Origin: Palleniella muris
GTDB lineage: Bacteria > Bacteroidota > Bacteroidia > Bacteroidales > Bacteroidaceae
Direction: 5' to 3'
Length of the DNA: 64,000 nucleotides
Assembly: GCF_004792655.1 (NCBI RefSeq)
Contig: NZ_SRZC01000011.1
Span: 62,001-126,000, forward strand
Part shown: one piece after another, positions 1 to 9,574 of the stretch
How the letters are laid out: each line of letters opens with the position of its first letter
Numbering within the stretch: the first letter of the stretch is position 1
Translations under genes and position numbers: made by a program
The notes under the pieces: model-generated
The model's database searches: none
What the model was told of the DNA's origin: nothing
Seen by the model: only the letters and a program-made list of their open reading frames with translations

Positions 1-673
1 TGAAATCATCATCATTGCCGCTATGCGAGCGAGGATATATACTGGGAGAATAGTTGTCAGAGCAAGTCACAAGATTAATGAACTCCGATATTCCGAGTCG
101 TTCAAAATATCGATGAGTTGCCTCCAGCCCTTTGGTACTTCTTGATGTAAAGCCATCAAATTGATTATAATATATACTTCTATTGATTGCATTGTCTAAA
201 TTTTCACCATCGTTGATGCTATAATTAAATGCTCCATGTTTTTGTGAGCCGTGTGGTAGTAAGATGAAATCAAATGTGTCAAAACTATTAATGATTTTTT
301 GGATATCTGGCGTATTCGGGTCATTTCGATCTGGTAATTTATTAGGATATAGCTCATCCAGAATCTCGTTTAGCGAATCTATTCCAGCCTCTTCTATAGG
401 GGCGTTAAAATATATATGACAATGGTACGATTTTGCCTCTGCCCGATTTTGAATGTGTAATTCTACACCAATAATTAAGTTAAGACCCAGGTTTTGGGCC
501 TTCAAATAGGCTGACTTGTTAATGGTGTTGTGATCTGTTAACGAAATCATAAACGGACTGTCTCCATTCAGTTTCTTTATTTGACCGACCAATTCTGCTA
601 TATCGTAGTTGGTATTCAGATTATTTGCATCCTCTGAAGTATGTATGTGTAAATCTATGTATATTGGTTGCAT
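1..673 (-). CDS. PHP-domain protein, N-terminal part (TrlF-like), cut by window edge
   Basis: The minus-strand frame is open from an ATG at 673 to the window edge, giving the first 224 residues. I translated it by hand and see the metal-binding motifs of the PHP phosphoesterase superfamily: DLHIHT near the N-terminus, then SLTDHNT, GVELHI, LPHGS and CSDNYSP. This order and the long insertion resemble the PHP domain at the start of TrlF-type proteins, which carry an AAA-like ATPase region further on; that part would lie outside the window, so the assignment beyond PHP is inference. The start lies 20 bp after the hsdR stop on the same strand, so it is probably the last gene of the restriction operon and may be a defence component. 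Confidence 0.75.
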   Translation of the reverse strand, partial: MQPIYIDLHIHTSEDANNLNTNYDIAELVGQIKKLNGDSPFMISLTDHNTINKSAYLKAQNLGLNLIIGVELHIQNRAEAKSYHCHIYFNAPIEEAGIDSLNEILDELYPNKLPDRNDPNTPDIQKIINSFDTFDFILLPHGSQKHGAFNYSINDGENLDNAINRSIYYNQFDGFTSRSTKGLEATHRYFERLGISEFINLVTCSDNYSPSIYPRSHSGNDDDF

Positions 674-693
674 GTCAACTTGTTCTATTTAGT

Positions 694-3600
694 TTATTCA
701 TGTTTCTTATAATTCTCTACCTGTTCCAGAACTTTTTGCCATACCTCTTCATCCCATTGAGGAGGATAACCCTCTTTGTAGAGAAGGTAAGTAAGCTGGC
801 TGGCAAGTTTGCTTTTTAAGTTGTCGTTATTTAGCCAATCGGCATAAACAGCGGTATCATCTATCAATGTCTTGATTTTCTTTGCCAACTCAATACAACG
901 ATTATCCGCATACTCAAAACCGTGTTTGTCCCGCACTTCGACAAGGACATCAAAGAAAGCTTTCTCCTCAAAAGTGATACCCAATTCCTTGAATTTCTCG
1001 CTATCAACTTTAAGCTTTTTCAGAATGTTTATCAGATTGTTCGACAGCTCATTGATTTTGTATGAAACAATGTCACATACATTATTCACTACGTTCTGTG
1101 TTACATCGTTGGTGAATGTCAACTTGTCCCTTGTATTATAGGCATCTATCGTATCTTCAAGCATTTTCTGGAAATGTTCAGCCTGTATCTTGTTTGTCCG
1201 GCTGTATGCTCTGATTGCTTTAGCGACAAGTTTACAAAGAATCTGAAACTTGGTAAACGGCATTTTTATTTCATCTACCTCTTTGGCGAATGAGTCGCTG
1301 AAAATATTTTCTTCAACACCTTCATTCATTACTCGTTCCACACCACTTGCAAGAATTGCTTCCTGAACCATCTGTTCCACATGCCTGTTCATGCTTTCTG
1401 TGTCGTGCTCTGTGGCAGTCATTTTGTTCACGTATGAGCAGATACCCATGAAGCATTGACTCCATGCTACCTCTTCTTCGGTCAGAATACCGGCAGGGTT
1501 ACAGATATTATAAGCAGAACGCAGGCGTTTGACATGTTCCTTGAAAAGTTTGAGAAAAGAAACCTCACCTTTTCGTTCCACACTGTTGGCAAGGATATAC
1601 TCAGCCGCTTCCTGAATGAACTGAAGTCGGGCAAGGTCATTTTTCCCGAAAAAACGGTCGAATACCAGTCCTGACAATCGCTCTCGCAAAAGTTGCAGTT
1701 CATTCCGCAATACTTCATGTGCAACCTCCAAATCTTCCTGTGGCCCGACTTCGCCACCATATTTTTTCATGGCCTTTTTCATCTCCTCGCGAATACCTAT
1801 GTAGTCGATGATAAAACCATACTCTTTGGTGCCGAATTTACGGTTTACACGCGAAATAGTCTGAATAAGCGTATGTTTAGATAGCGGTTTGTCATTATAA
1901 AGCATCGTCAGGCAAGGCACATCGAATCCCGTAATCCACATATCCACATTGATAGAGATATGGAAATTCGATTTTTCCGATTTAAACTCTGAATCAAGGA
2001 ATTTACGATAGTCCTTGTCTCCAAGCAGATTGTAAAGTTCCTTTTCGTCGTCCTTATCTCTGGTCATAACCATATTGACAAATGCGATGTCGTTCAGCTT
2101 ATTCTTTTCGTCCGCTGTCAATACAAGTTCGTTCAATGCTTTCTTTTTCTCGAACCAATCGGGCTGCATCTCTCGCATGATTTTATACAACCTGAATGCT
2201 ATCTTACGGTCTGCGCAAGTAATCATGGCCTTTTGCAAACGGTCTGTTGTCTCTGTCCGACGCTTGTAATCTTCGATAATGTCTTTTGCAACACGGTGCA
2301 GGACATCTTCATCACCGATAATCACCTCCATGCTTGACATGGCAGCTTTGCTCTTGGCAATATCTTCCGGCGTTGCCCCCTCATCCGCACATAGGCGATA
2401 ATACTCTTCTACTTTCTCTGCCTGTTCTTTATTGAGGAACACACGAGCCAATCGAGGGTCATATTTAATTGGGACAGTTATGCCGTCATCCTCCGACTGC
2501 CTCATCGTATATTGGTCTACGACCTTTCCAAATACATGTATGGTTTCGTCAATGGGAGTTCCAGTAAAACCAACATAGGTAGCATTCGGCAACGCATCCC
2601 GTAAATATTTAGCAAATCCGTATGTGATTTTCGCTCCAATCCTATCGGCTTCTCCTTCGGTTTGTATGGATAGTTTCGAACCGATATTGTTCTGAGAGCG
2701 ATGGGCTTCATCACTTAAGCAAATGACATTGGAACGTTCTGTCAATAATCCTGTGGTTTCTGCAAATTTCTGGATAGTCGTGATATAGACACCTCCGGTT
2801 TTACGTGTGCCCATCTCTTCTGCAAGTTCTTTTCTTGTCTCAAAGACTTTCACTGCATCATCTTCAAGATACTGTTTCGAACGACAGAACAGTTTTCCGC
2901 TTTGTGTTTCCAAATCTTCCCGATCTACTATGATGAGAATCGTAGGGCTACCCAGTTGCTTTCTGCATCGCAAAGCCAGTTGGCGTGCAAGGAACAGCAT
3001 GGTATAAGTTTTTCCACACCCTGTGGCTCCGAAATATGTACCTCCCTTACCATCACCTCCGACAGAACGCAAATGATTCAGGATATGGTCTCGTAGCTTG
3101 CGCGTAGCAAAGAACTGAGGATAGCGGCATACGATTTCAGTCGTGTCGTCTTCTTTTGTCGGATCGGGGAAATAGACATAGTCCCGTAATATCTCCAATA
3201 TGCGTTCCGGCGACAATGCCCCACGAATGAGCGTGCGAAGCGTGTCAAGTCCCTTTCCGGCTTTGTCCTCATTCTCAATCTTCTTCCATTCATAGAAAAA
3301 TTCAAATGGCGTATATGTCGTACCCAAAGCATTCTTGGCTCCGTCACTGATTACTGCTAATGCGCAATATTTCAGCAATGCCGGAATATCCCGCATATAA
3401 CGTATACAAATTTGCGTATGGGCATCGCGAATGGTGGCATTCTGTTTTGTCGGATTTTTCAATTCGATGATGCAGACGGGTATGCCGTTTACAAAAAGCA
3501 GAATGTCAGGGCGACGATTCTCACGACCTTGCTCCATGACAAACTGATTGACGCAACGGAAAATATTATGGTCGGGATGCTCGAAGTCGATGTATTCCAA

Positions 3601-3921
3601 GCGGAACGGATTATCCCGACCATCGCTATACGCAAAGTCGTAACCGTCACGATAGAGCAAAAAAGCATTCCGAAGAGCGTAATAGTCATTCTGACCGCCT
3701 GTATTGCGCAGATTGGCGACCATGCCATCTATCTCGGAGGTGGTCAAATTCTTATCCTTGTATTGAGTGGCAAGAAAATTCCTTAAATCCTCTTCGATGA
3801 GTGGGTCGGTATATTTCCGGTGAATATCATCACCGAATGTATATTGCCAATGTGCCTCGCGGAGAAGTTCGATAGTTGCTTCCTCGAATTGACTTTCATA
3901 ATATTTCCATTTGTTTGCCAT
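694..3921 (-). CDS. hsdR: Type I restriction enzyme R subunit (HsdR)
   Basis: The product has 1075 residues, the usual size for HsdR. It is the ATP-dependent translocase and nuclease that, with HsdM and HsdS, cuts unmodified DNA. Visible in order: an N-terminal PDDEXK-type nuclease region (RRPDILLFVNG followed by IIELKNP at about residues 135-155), a Walker A motif GATGCGKT near residue 300, DEAH in the context LSDEAHRSQ, the helicase motif FTGTPI, and a conserved motor segment WITGFDVPCL. A helical C-terminal domain follows. Both catalytic centres look intact. The ATG at 3921 lies 12 bp after the hsdS stop, so the genes are co-transcribed. Confidence in the family is very high; the recognition site cannot be read from this subunit. 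Confidence 0.97.
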   Translation of the reverse strand: MANKWKYYESQFEEATIELLREAHWQYTFGDDIHRKYTDPLIEEDLRNFLATQYKDKNLTTSEIDGMVANLRNTGGQNDYYALRNAFLLYRDGYDFAYSDGRDNPFRLEYIDFEHPDHNIFRCVNQFVMEQGRENRRPDILLFVNGIPVCIIELKNPTKQNATIRDAHTQICIRYMRDIPALLKYCALAVISDGAKNALGTTYTPFEFFYEWKKIENEDKAGKGLDTLRTLIRGALSPERILEILRDYVYFPDPTKEDDTTEIVCRYPQFFATRKLRDHILNHLRSVGGDGKGGTYFGATGCGKTYTMLFLARQLALRCRKQLGSPTILIIVDREDLETQSGKLFCRSKQYLEDDAVKVFETRKELAEEMGTRKTGGVYITTIQKFAETTGLLTERSNVICLSDEAHRSQNNIGSKLSIQTEGEADRIGAKITYGFAKYLRDALPNATYVGFTGTPIDETIHVFGKVVDQYTMRQSEDDGITVPIKYDPRLARVFLNKEQAEKVEEYYRLCADEGATPEDIAKSKAAMSSMEVIIGDEDVLHRVAKDIIEDYKRRTETTDRLQKAMITCADRKIAFRLYKIMREMQPDWFEKKKALNELVLTADEKNKLNDIAFVNMVMTRDKDDEKELYNLLGDKDYRKFLDSEFKSEKSNFHISINVDMWITGFDVPCLTMLYNDKPLSKHTLIQTISRVNRKFGTKEYGFIIDYIGIREEMKKAMKKYGGEVGPQEDLEVAHEVLRNELQLLRERLSGLVFDRFFGKNDLARLQFIQEAAEYILANSVERKGEVSFLKLFKEHVKRLRSAYNICNPAGILTEEEVAWSQCFMGICSYVNKMTATEHDTESMNRHVEQMVQEAILASGVERVMNEGVEENIFSDSFAKEVDEIKMPFTKFQILCKLVAKAIRAYSRTNKIQAEHFQKMLEDTIDAYNTRDKLTFTNDVTQNVVNNVCDIVSYKINELSNNLINILKKLKVDSEKFKELGITFEEKAFFDVLVEVRDKHGFEYADNRCIELAKKIKTLIDDTAVYADWLNNDNLKSKLASQLTYLLYKEGYPPQWDEEVWQKVLEQVENYKKHE

Positions 3922-3933
3922 AATCGCTGCGAT

Positions 3934-5058
3934 TTAAGAATGTATAACGTGTTGAAGCAATGCTGGGCACACTTCACGCGAAAGCCGGTCGGCGTCTTCA
4001 GCTATTTGTTTGGCTTCGTTAGCGCATTTGTAGATATTGACAATTGCACGCTGCAATTCAATAGGAAGCAACGGAATTTCAATATCAATAAATCTATCCC
4101 AATCCAAATTTGCTCTAACGCTTGAATCACTGTAAAACCAACCTAATCTATCCATTTCCGAATTTTTGAATATCATCATAAAATATTCCGGGAGAATTGG
4201 TTCATTTTCATCAAGAGCGAAAGTTGTATAAGCAGGTGATATTAGAGCAGGGGTATCTTTCTCATATAATGCTATACGAATACATTTATCTCTGCCAGTC
4301 TGCATACCACTAAATGCAAATTCCCCCTTTCTAATAACTTTATACTTACTTGTATTTATAGTGTCCATTGAAGCTATTGTAGGCATAAATACTTTATTGC
4401 TATTCAATCCTAAAACCTCATAAGAATGGCCATCTTTATTTACAGTATCTACAATTTTTATAGCATTACCAATACGATATTTATCTGCATTATTCTTTTT
4501 AGCCTTTTGAATATAGCTTTGGCAGACTTGCATAAGCGGAGCTGCTTTAGCCTCATTTTGTTCTTTGATTTCCCTAAATGCTTTCCACGCATTCACTACT
4601 TTTTGCTGCTCGTTAGGGGATGGTAACGGAATCTCAATATCAAGGAAACGCGGCCAATCCAAATTGGCTCGAACACTGGAATCGCTAATAAACCAACCAT
4701 AACGGTCGCTTTCGTCTCGATTAAAATACATGAAAAGGTATTCTGGCAAAACTTTTTTATCATCGTTGATGACAAATGTTGTATATGCAGGAGAGACTAA
4801 AGCTGGTTGTTCATTATCGTATAATCCGATGCGGATACAGATGTCTCTTCCAGTTTGCATTCCACTAAATACGAACATTCCTTTTGTGATAATTTTATAC
4901 TTGGCTATATCTACTCCATCCAAATTTGCAACAGTCGGCATAAATGTTTTATCTCGATTTATACCGATTACAGGATAGTTGACATTCGCTGAGTTTCTTT
5001 CGTCACATTGCTCGATATAATCTCCGATCCTAACCCATTTTACATTACCAGCATCCAT
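3934..5058 (-). CDS. hsdS: Type I restriction specificity subunit (HsdS) with two near-duplicate target recognition domains
   Basis: This 374-residue protein is the DNA-recognition subunit. It has two target recognition domains (about residues 7-160 and 195-345), each followed by a helical spacer. The two halves are strikingly alike: both contain FMPT, FSGMQTGRD, SPAYTTF, LPEY, SDSSVRANLDW and DIEIPL in the same order. In most HsdS proteins the two domains are different and read two unrelated half-sites. A near duplication predicts two similar half-sites, so a roughly palindromic split target; this is inference. The start at 5058 is 3 bp after the stop of the YhcG-like gene. No inverted second hsdS fragment or recombinase is nearby, so phase-variable shuffling is not suggested. 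Confidence 0.95.
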   Translation of the reverse strand: MDAGNVKWVRIGDYIEQCDERNSANVNYPVIGINRDKTFMPTVANLDGVDIAKYKIITKGMFVFSGMQTGRDICIRIGLYDNEQPALVSPAYTTFVINDDKKVLPEYLFMYFNRDESDRYGWFISDSSVRANLDWPRFLDIEIPLPSPNEQQKVVNAWKAFREIKEQNEAKAAPLMQVCQSYIQKAKKNNADKYRIGNAIKIVDTVNKDGHSYEVLGLNSNKVFMPTIASMDTINTSKYKVIRKGEFAFSGMQTGRDKCIRIALYEKDTPALISPAYTTFALDENEPILPEYFMMIFKNSEMDRLGWFYSDSSVRANLDWDRFIDIEIPLLPIELQRAIVNIYKCANEAKQIAEDADRLSREVCPALLQHVIHS

Positions 5059-5061
5059 ATA

Positions 5062-6108
5062 TCACTCCTCCTTTCCGTGTTGTTCCAAGAAGAAACGTTT
5101 TTGCTGTTCTATCTCTCTACTTAACTCTTCTTCCGTTGGCATATAGGCCATATATTTAGCGGCAAAAAGTTGCTCGCTACCGTTAAGTACTGAGTATTTT
5201 GCCAAGACCTTATCGGTCTCGGTGCAAAGTAGTATGCCTATGGTTGGGTTGTCATTTTCATCTTTTACAAGGTCATCATACATTCGCACATACATATCCA
5301 GTTGTCCCACATCCGCATGTGTCAGAGGATGTGTTTTCAATTCAAACAGCACATAACGCTTGAGCTTGATGTTATAGAATACGAGGTCAATGTAAAAATC
5401 ACCGGTATCCGTTGAAATATGTTTCTGTCTATCGACAAAAGCGAATCCGCGCCCCAATTCCATAATAAATTGTTGCAAATGGTCTATTAAGGCTTGTTCC
5501 AACTGGCTCTCGTCATATTTGCTATCCTTGCGGAAGCCTAAAAACTCAGCAACCACCGGACTCTTTATATACTCCAATGGATCATTGGCTTCAATATCGG
5601 GAGAGGGTAATGCCAATCCTTCCCTTACACAAGCCATACGACGACCATAGTATTGTGTACCGATGTTGCGATTGAGTGTCCTTACACTCCACATCTGTTC
5701 CGATGCCTCTTTTACATACCACTCTCTGGCCTTGGGGTCTGCAACCTGTATAATCGAGCGGAAGTGCGACCAAGTCAGATTGTGAACACGCGTGTTCACA
5801 ATCTCCAAATCATTGAAACACAAATAAAATTGGCGAAAGTAATCCAGATTTCGCTTGCTGAACGTATTGCCGTATTTAGGCATCAGCTGTTCTGCCAATG
5901 TTTTAATCAACCGAGTACCATACTGCGCACGAGCTTCTCCATGCTGTTCTTCTTCCACTATACGCCGCCCGATATGCCAATAGGTAAGTACCGTAATTTG
6001 ATTGGCTGCTGCGTATGCCTGTTGACGGCCTTGTTCTATGATGTTCCGAATGTCATCAAAGAGTGTATCGGTTATTATATCATGATGTTGCAACTTATTC
6101 TTTTCCAT
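5062..6108 (-). CDS. YhcG/DUF1016 family PDDEXK nuclease
   Basis: The 348-residue product has the two-part layout of the YhcG family: an N-terminal DUF1016-type helical domain (about 15-165, with YWHIGRRIVEEEQ and FSKRNLDYFRQFY) and a C-terminal PDDEXK nuclease fold (about 200-330). The nuclease core is visible as DFYIDLVFYN, then YVLFELKTHPLTHADVGQLD, which supplies the D...ELK residues. The gene begins inside the end of hsdM (14-bp overlap) and ends 3 bp before hsdS, so it is embedded in the restriction operon and translationally coupled to it. YhcG-like genes are often found in or beside type I systems; their role there is not well established. I infer an accessory defence nuclease. Confidence 0.92.
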   Translation of the reverse strand: MEKNKLQHHDIITDTLFDDIRNIIEQGRQQAYAAANQITVLTYWHIGRRIVEEEQHGEARAQYGTRLIKTLAEQLMPKYGNTFSKRNLDYFRQFYLCFNDLEIVNTRVHNLTWSHFRSIIQVADPKAREWYVKEASEQMWSVRTLNRNIGTQYYGRRMACVREGLALPSPDIEANDPLEYIKSPVVAEFLGFRKDSKYDESQLEQALIDHLQQFIMELGRGFAFVDRQKHISTDTGDFYIDLVFYNIKLKRYVLFELKTHPLTHADVGQLDMYVRMYDDLVKDENDNPTIGILLCTETDKVLAKYSVLNGSEQLFAAKYMAYMPTEEELSREIEQQKRFFLEQHGKEE

Positions 6109-7684
6109 ACCCTAAAATTTTGAAAGCGTTTACGAGTTCCGTTTCGTTTGCATCCCATCTTTTCTTCAGCACATCAAATTTATGACTCATTTCAGAAAGA
6201 GCAGACTGATAGTCTATTTCCGTGTCTCGATCTATAAACTCAATGTATCTGGAGGGTACGAGGGAATATCCCTTTTCTTGAATTTCGTCTCGATGTGCTG
6301 CATAGTATAATTCCGGCTCGGCATACTCAACAAAATTCTCGGTTTGCCAGTTGAAATATATTTGACGTACTCTGTCTATGTCCGCTTCTGCTAGACGGAC
6401 ATATTTCTTCTCGTATATATTACTGTTCCAAGTCCGCAAGTCAATGAACAAAATCTCACCTGTACGATTGCGAAGTTGCCTTCCATGCCATGACCCGCCT
6501 TTCTTGTTGTTGTTCAATATCCAAAGAGTGACGGATATATCGGTAGAATAGAACATGTTTCGTGGCAAAACGATAATAGCCTCCACTTTGTCGCTTTCGA
6601 TTAACTGTTTACGTATTTCCTGCGTATCGCTGTCATCCAAAGCTCCATTAGCAAGTAGGAAGCCCGCTATTCCACGACTGACATTCAATTTGTTAAGAAT
6701 ATGAAGAATCCACGCATAGTTGGCATTGCTGGTAGGAGGCACTCCATAGCCTTGCCAGCGAGGATCAGTTTCAAAACCTCCGTATTCGGCATATTTCTTT
6801 AAATTGAATGGCGGATTCGCCATGATATAATCAAACTTGAGTTCCTTGTGCTGGTCATCGGAGAATGTGGACACGGCTTTATTGCCCAAATGGTAGGAGA
6901 TGCCTCGGATAGCCAAGTTCATCTTTGCTAGACGATAGGTTGCCGGTTCTGATTCCTGCCCATAGACATTGATGGCTTTAGTGTTTCCACCGTGAGCCTC
7001 TATGAACTTTGCCGCTTGAACAAACATACCTCCAGAACCACAGCAAGGGTCATAGACTGTCCCATCAAAAGGTTCAATAAGTGAGGCAATAAGCTCTACT
7101 ATAGAATGTGGCGTATAAAATTCTCCTTCCTCTTTGTCTGCGTTGATGGAAAAAGCCTGCAAAAAATACTCATATACACGTCCTATAAGGTCGTGGCCAT
7201 TAAATTTCTGTGGATCTATCTTGTTTATTTCATCCACTACGCTTTTCAGAACTCCCGGTTCAAGGGCTGTTTTCGTGAAAATCTGCTGTGGAAGAGCATT
7301 CTTCAATTTAGGTTCGTTGTCATCCAAAGTTTTTATAGCTGTATCGAAAGCGATAGCCATACCGGTAGGCGATGTGAGAATCAGTTTGTCCCAAAATGTT
7401 TCATCTGTCAGGAAAAACACACCATCCTGCATATATTGATTGGGACGTGAAAGTTGCAACTCAATGAAATCCGTATCATTAATGCCTTGAACTTCCACTA
7501 TCTCATACCTGATTTTCTCCTTTTGCTGTTTGAACCGTTCTCCTATGAATTTCAAAAATACAAGGGTCAACAGCAAGTCGCGTTTGTCTGTCATGGCTGC
7601 ACGCCCACGCAGACTGTTACGACAATTGAAAAGTATCGTTTCAAGGGTCTCTTCCTTCACCGGCTTATTCTGTTTCTTAGCCAT
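6095..7684 (-). CDS. hsdM: Type I restriction-modification methyltransferase subunit (HsdM)
   Basis: The 529-residue product is the N6-adenine methyltransferase of the type I complex. An N-terminal helical HsdM domain (about 1-145) is followed by the SAM-binding motif DPCCGSGGMFV near residue 212 and the catalytic motif ANPPF (in FDYIMANPPFN) near residue 288. The length and motif order are typical and no lesion is seen. It begins 4 bp downstream of the DUF2971 gene stop and overlaps the following YhcG-like gene by 14 bp, so DUF2971-hsdM-yhcG-hsdS-hsdR-PHP reads as one minus-strand transcription unit. The complex would be two HsdM, one HsdS and two HsdR. Confidence 0.96.
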   Translation of the reverse strand: MAKKQNKPVKEETLETILFNCRNSLRGRAAMTDKRDLLLTLVFLKFIGERFKQQKEKIRYEIVEVQGINDTDFIELQLSRPNQYMQDGVFFLTDETFWDKLILTSPTGMAIAFDTAIKTLDDNEPKLKNALPQQIFTKTALEPGVLKSVVDEINKIDPQKFNGHDLIGRVYEYFLQAFSINADKEEGEFYTPHSIVELIASLIEPFDGTVYDPCCGSGGMFVQAAKFIEAHGGNTKAINVYGQESEPATYRLAKMNLAIRGISYHLGNKAVSTFSDDQHKELKFDYIMANPPFNLKKYAEYGGFETDPRWQGYGVPPTSNANYAWILHILNKLNVSRGIAGFLLANGALDDSDTQEIRKQLIESDKVEAIIVLPRNMFYSTDISVTLWILNNNKKGGSWHGRQLRNRTGEILFIDLRTWNSNIYEKKYVRLAEADIDRVRQIYFNWQTENFVEYAEPELYYAAHRDEIQEKGYSLVPSRYIEFIDRDTEIDYQSALSEMSHKFDVLKKRWDANETELVNAFKILGYGKE

Positions 7685-7688
7685 TTTA

Positions 7689-8453
7689 CTATTTTATCAA
7701 TTCTGTATTCAACTTAAAAGCATTTGCATCAATTCCCATTTGGTAAATCTTAATGTCTGGATTAATCTTTCGTGCAACGCTTGTTATTTTTGATTTCTCA
7801 TCTGTATCCATATTGATTCCCAAATAGACAGACTCAAAACACTCTCCTCCAATTTTAGGAAAAGCCCGAACCTCTTTCCAATCAATCGGACCTTTATCAT
7901 CATTTTGCCCTGGCAATAAACTCATATATGTCGGCCAAGGGTCTAAAATAAACAGTCTGACCTCTTGTTCATGTTCCCAAACCTTTGCTTTTGTGGACAA
8001 CTGATAACGGAAAAAATCTTTTGCATCCCTGAAATAATCAGGTTTCTCTACAATATCCTTGTATTGTACTTCCACCTCAGAACAACCAATCATGATTTTT
8101 CCTTGTATTCTCGAAAGATACTTTTGGGCTTTCTCCATATCCAGACCAATACATATACCTTTATGCTTGCAATAATAGCTCCACATCAAGATTGAGTCAT
8201 GTATTTTGGAGAGGCTACATATCCACACCTTTTCTCTGGTTCTACGAAATGGATCTTTTCTCAATTCTTCAATTATTTCCGGAGTCCATCCACCACAGGC
8301 TTCTTTCGGAACATTGGAGAAATCAATTAACGACGGGTGGCAATCAAACGGGTCGTTCAATTGCGTAGCATTGGTGAATTGAATATTACTATTAGATAGC
8401 ATCATTAATCCACCGTTAAAATCCAGATATTTATATAATTTGATTGCTCCCAT
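7689..8453 (-). CDS. DUF2971 family protein
   Basis: The 254-residue product starts with LYKYLDF and has the DUF2971 pattern: an early segment FTNATQLNDPFDCHP, then VWICSLSKIHDSILMWSYYCKHKGICIGLDM, and later EHEQEVRLF. Proteins of this family frequently sit in defence islands and share features (the W-x-x-Y and histidine/glutamate positions) compared by others to ADP-ribosyltransferase-like folds, but no activity is established for this one. It lies 4 bp upstream of hsdM on the same strand and is probably co-transcribed with the restriction genes. It is 83 bp downstream of the AbiEii-like toxin gene. The family call is solid; the function is unknown. Confidence 0.85.
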   Translation of the reverse strand: MGAIKLYKYLDFNGGLMMLSNSNIQFTNATQLNDPFDCHPSLIDFSNVPKEACGGWTPEIIEELRKDPFRRTREKVWICSLSKIHDSILMWSYYCKHKGICIGLDMEKAQKYLSRIQGKIMIGCSEVEVQYKDIVEKPDYFRDAKDFFRYQLSTKAKVWEHEQEVRLFILDPWPTYMSLLPGQNDDKGPIDWKEVRAFPKIGGECFESVYLGINMDTDEKSKITSVARKINPDIKIYQMGIDANAFKLNTELIK

Positions 8454-8536
8454 AACCTTATTATTCTGTTCTCAACAAGTCATCCACAGTTACACCCAAT
8501 ACTTTGAATGTTTATTTCAACAACTTGCCCATATTC

Positions 8537-9574
8537 TTAATTTTGTGGAGTTATAAATACTCCTTTTATTAAAACATTCAACTCTTTAAGTTTATTCACC
8601 AACTTATCAAACGGCACACTCTCACCATAAATCATATACATACGCATATTCTCGTAGTCTTCTTGCCATTGTTCAATAATCTCAGACGGTGGAATGATGT
8701 TGAGTGTCGCCGGATAAAGCGTATCGTAGTCAAAACCACGCAGACCGATGAATGTGCGACGGTGTTCTACTACTTGTTGATAGAGTTCCTTGTCATTGAT
8801 GGCGCGTTCGGCAATAGGTGTTTTCAACATCTGGCCGATGTCGTACATGTGGCGTGACATACGTTCCACCCGAATCGATTCTTTTGGCTTGGCAAATTCC
8901 TCATGCAACAAAAATACTTTCTCAAGGAATGTTCGTTCCGGTATGACAGCCCGAACAGTGAATTTTTCTTCAGCAAATGGCGCATTAGGATAAACCTGAT
9001 CTATCATTGAGTTGAGTGCAATCTCGCTGACAGGTTCGCTCATCGACCTGCCGCTGACTTCCACTTTTACTTTGGGAAGGATATACTGTCCACCGTTACC
9101 TTCGATGGAAAGTGACAGTACAGAGTCGTAGTTTATGTCTATCACCTCCGGATCGGTTGTTGAGACAGGAGTAATGTTTACGTTCACCTTGAACTTATCC
9201 TTTGATATTACGTTTTGATAAAGCTGTTCCGCCAAATCGTGTTGCATGGTTTCTCTTACAAACGAGCAGGCTGCACGGCGGAGTTTGTCGCTAATCTGCG
9301 TCTTTGACAATGTGCCGGTGAAACCAAGATATTCACGGTCAATAGCAATGTCAATGTCTTCTGAAAAGCGGTCTATCAAGTGCCAGCACTTGCTTAGCGA
9401 AGTGCCACCTTTGAACGAAAGGTGATTGGCGTATGGAAGATTGAACATGGCGCGAAGCACCGCTGTGACCCACCAGTCTTTCTCAATGACCTCACGCTGA
9501 CGGATATTCAACTCTGTGGAAACGCGGTCGAGCACATCCACTTGGTCTTGTCTTGATAAATCTACGAACTTCAT
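8537..9574 (-). CDS. AbiEii/AbiGii-type nucleotidyltransferase toxin
   Basis: The nucleotidyltransferase core is visible as KGGTSLSKCW followed by FSEDIDIAI, the GGxS and DxD motifs of the DUF1814/AbiEii family, at about residues 57-85 of a 345-residue protein. I place the start at the ATG at 9574, which overlaps the upstream antitoxin stop as ATGA; the frame also extends to a TTG at 9598, but the ATGA junction is the normal coupled arrangement. AbiEii toxins act with AbiEi antitoxins in type IV toxin-antitoxin systems that abort phage infection; related MenT enzymes transfer nucleotides to tRNA. Order antitoxin then toxin is as expected. The precise substrate here is unknown. Confidence 0.93.
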   Translation of the reverse strand: MKFVDLSRQDQVDVLDRVSTELNIRQREVIEKDWWVTAVLRAMFNLPYANHLSFKGGTSLSKCWHLIDRFSEDIDIAIDREYLGFTGTLSKTQISDKLRRAACSFVRETMQHDLAEQLYQNVISKDKFKVNVNITPVSTTDPEVIDINYDSVLSLSIEGNGGQYILPKVKVEVSGRSMSEPVSEIALNSMIDQVYPNAPFAEEKFTVRAVIPERTFLEKVFLLHEEFAKPKESIRVERMSRHMYDIGQMLKTPIAERAINDKELYQQVVEHRRTFIGLRGFDYDTLYPATLNIIPPSEIIEQWQEDYENMRMYMIYGESVPFDKLVNKLKELNVLIKGVFITPQN

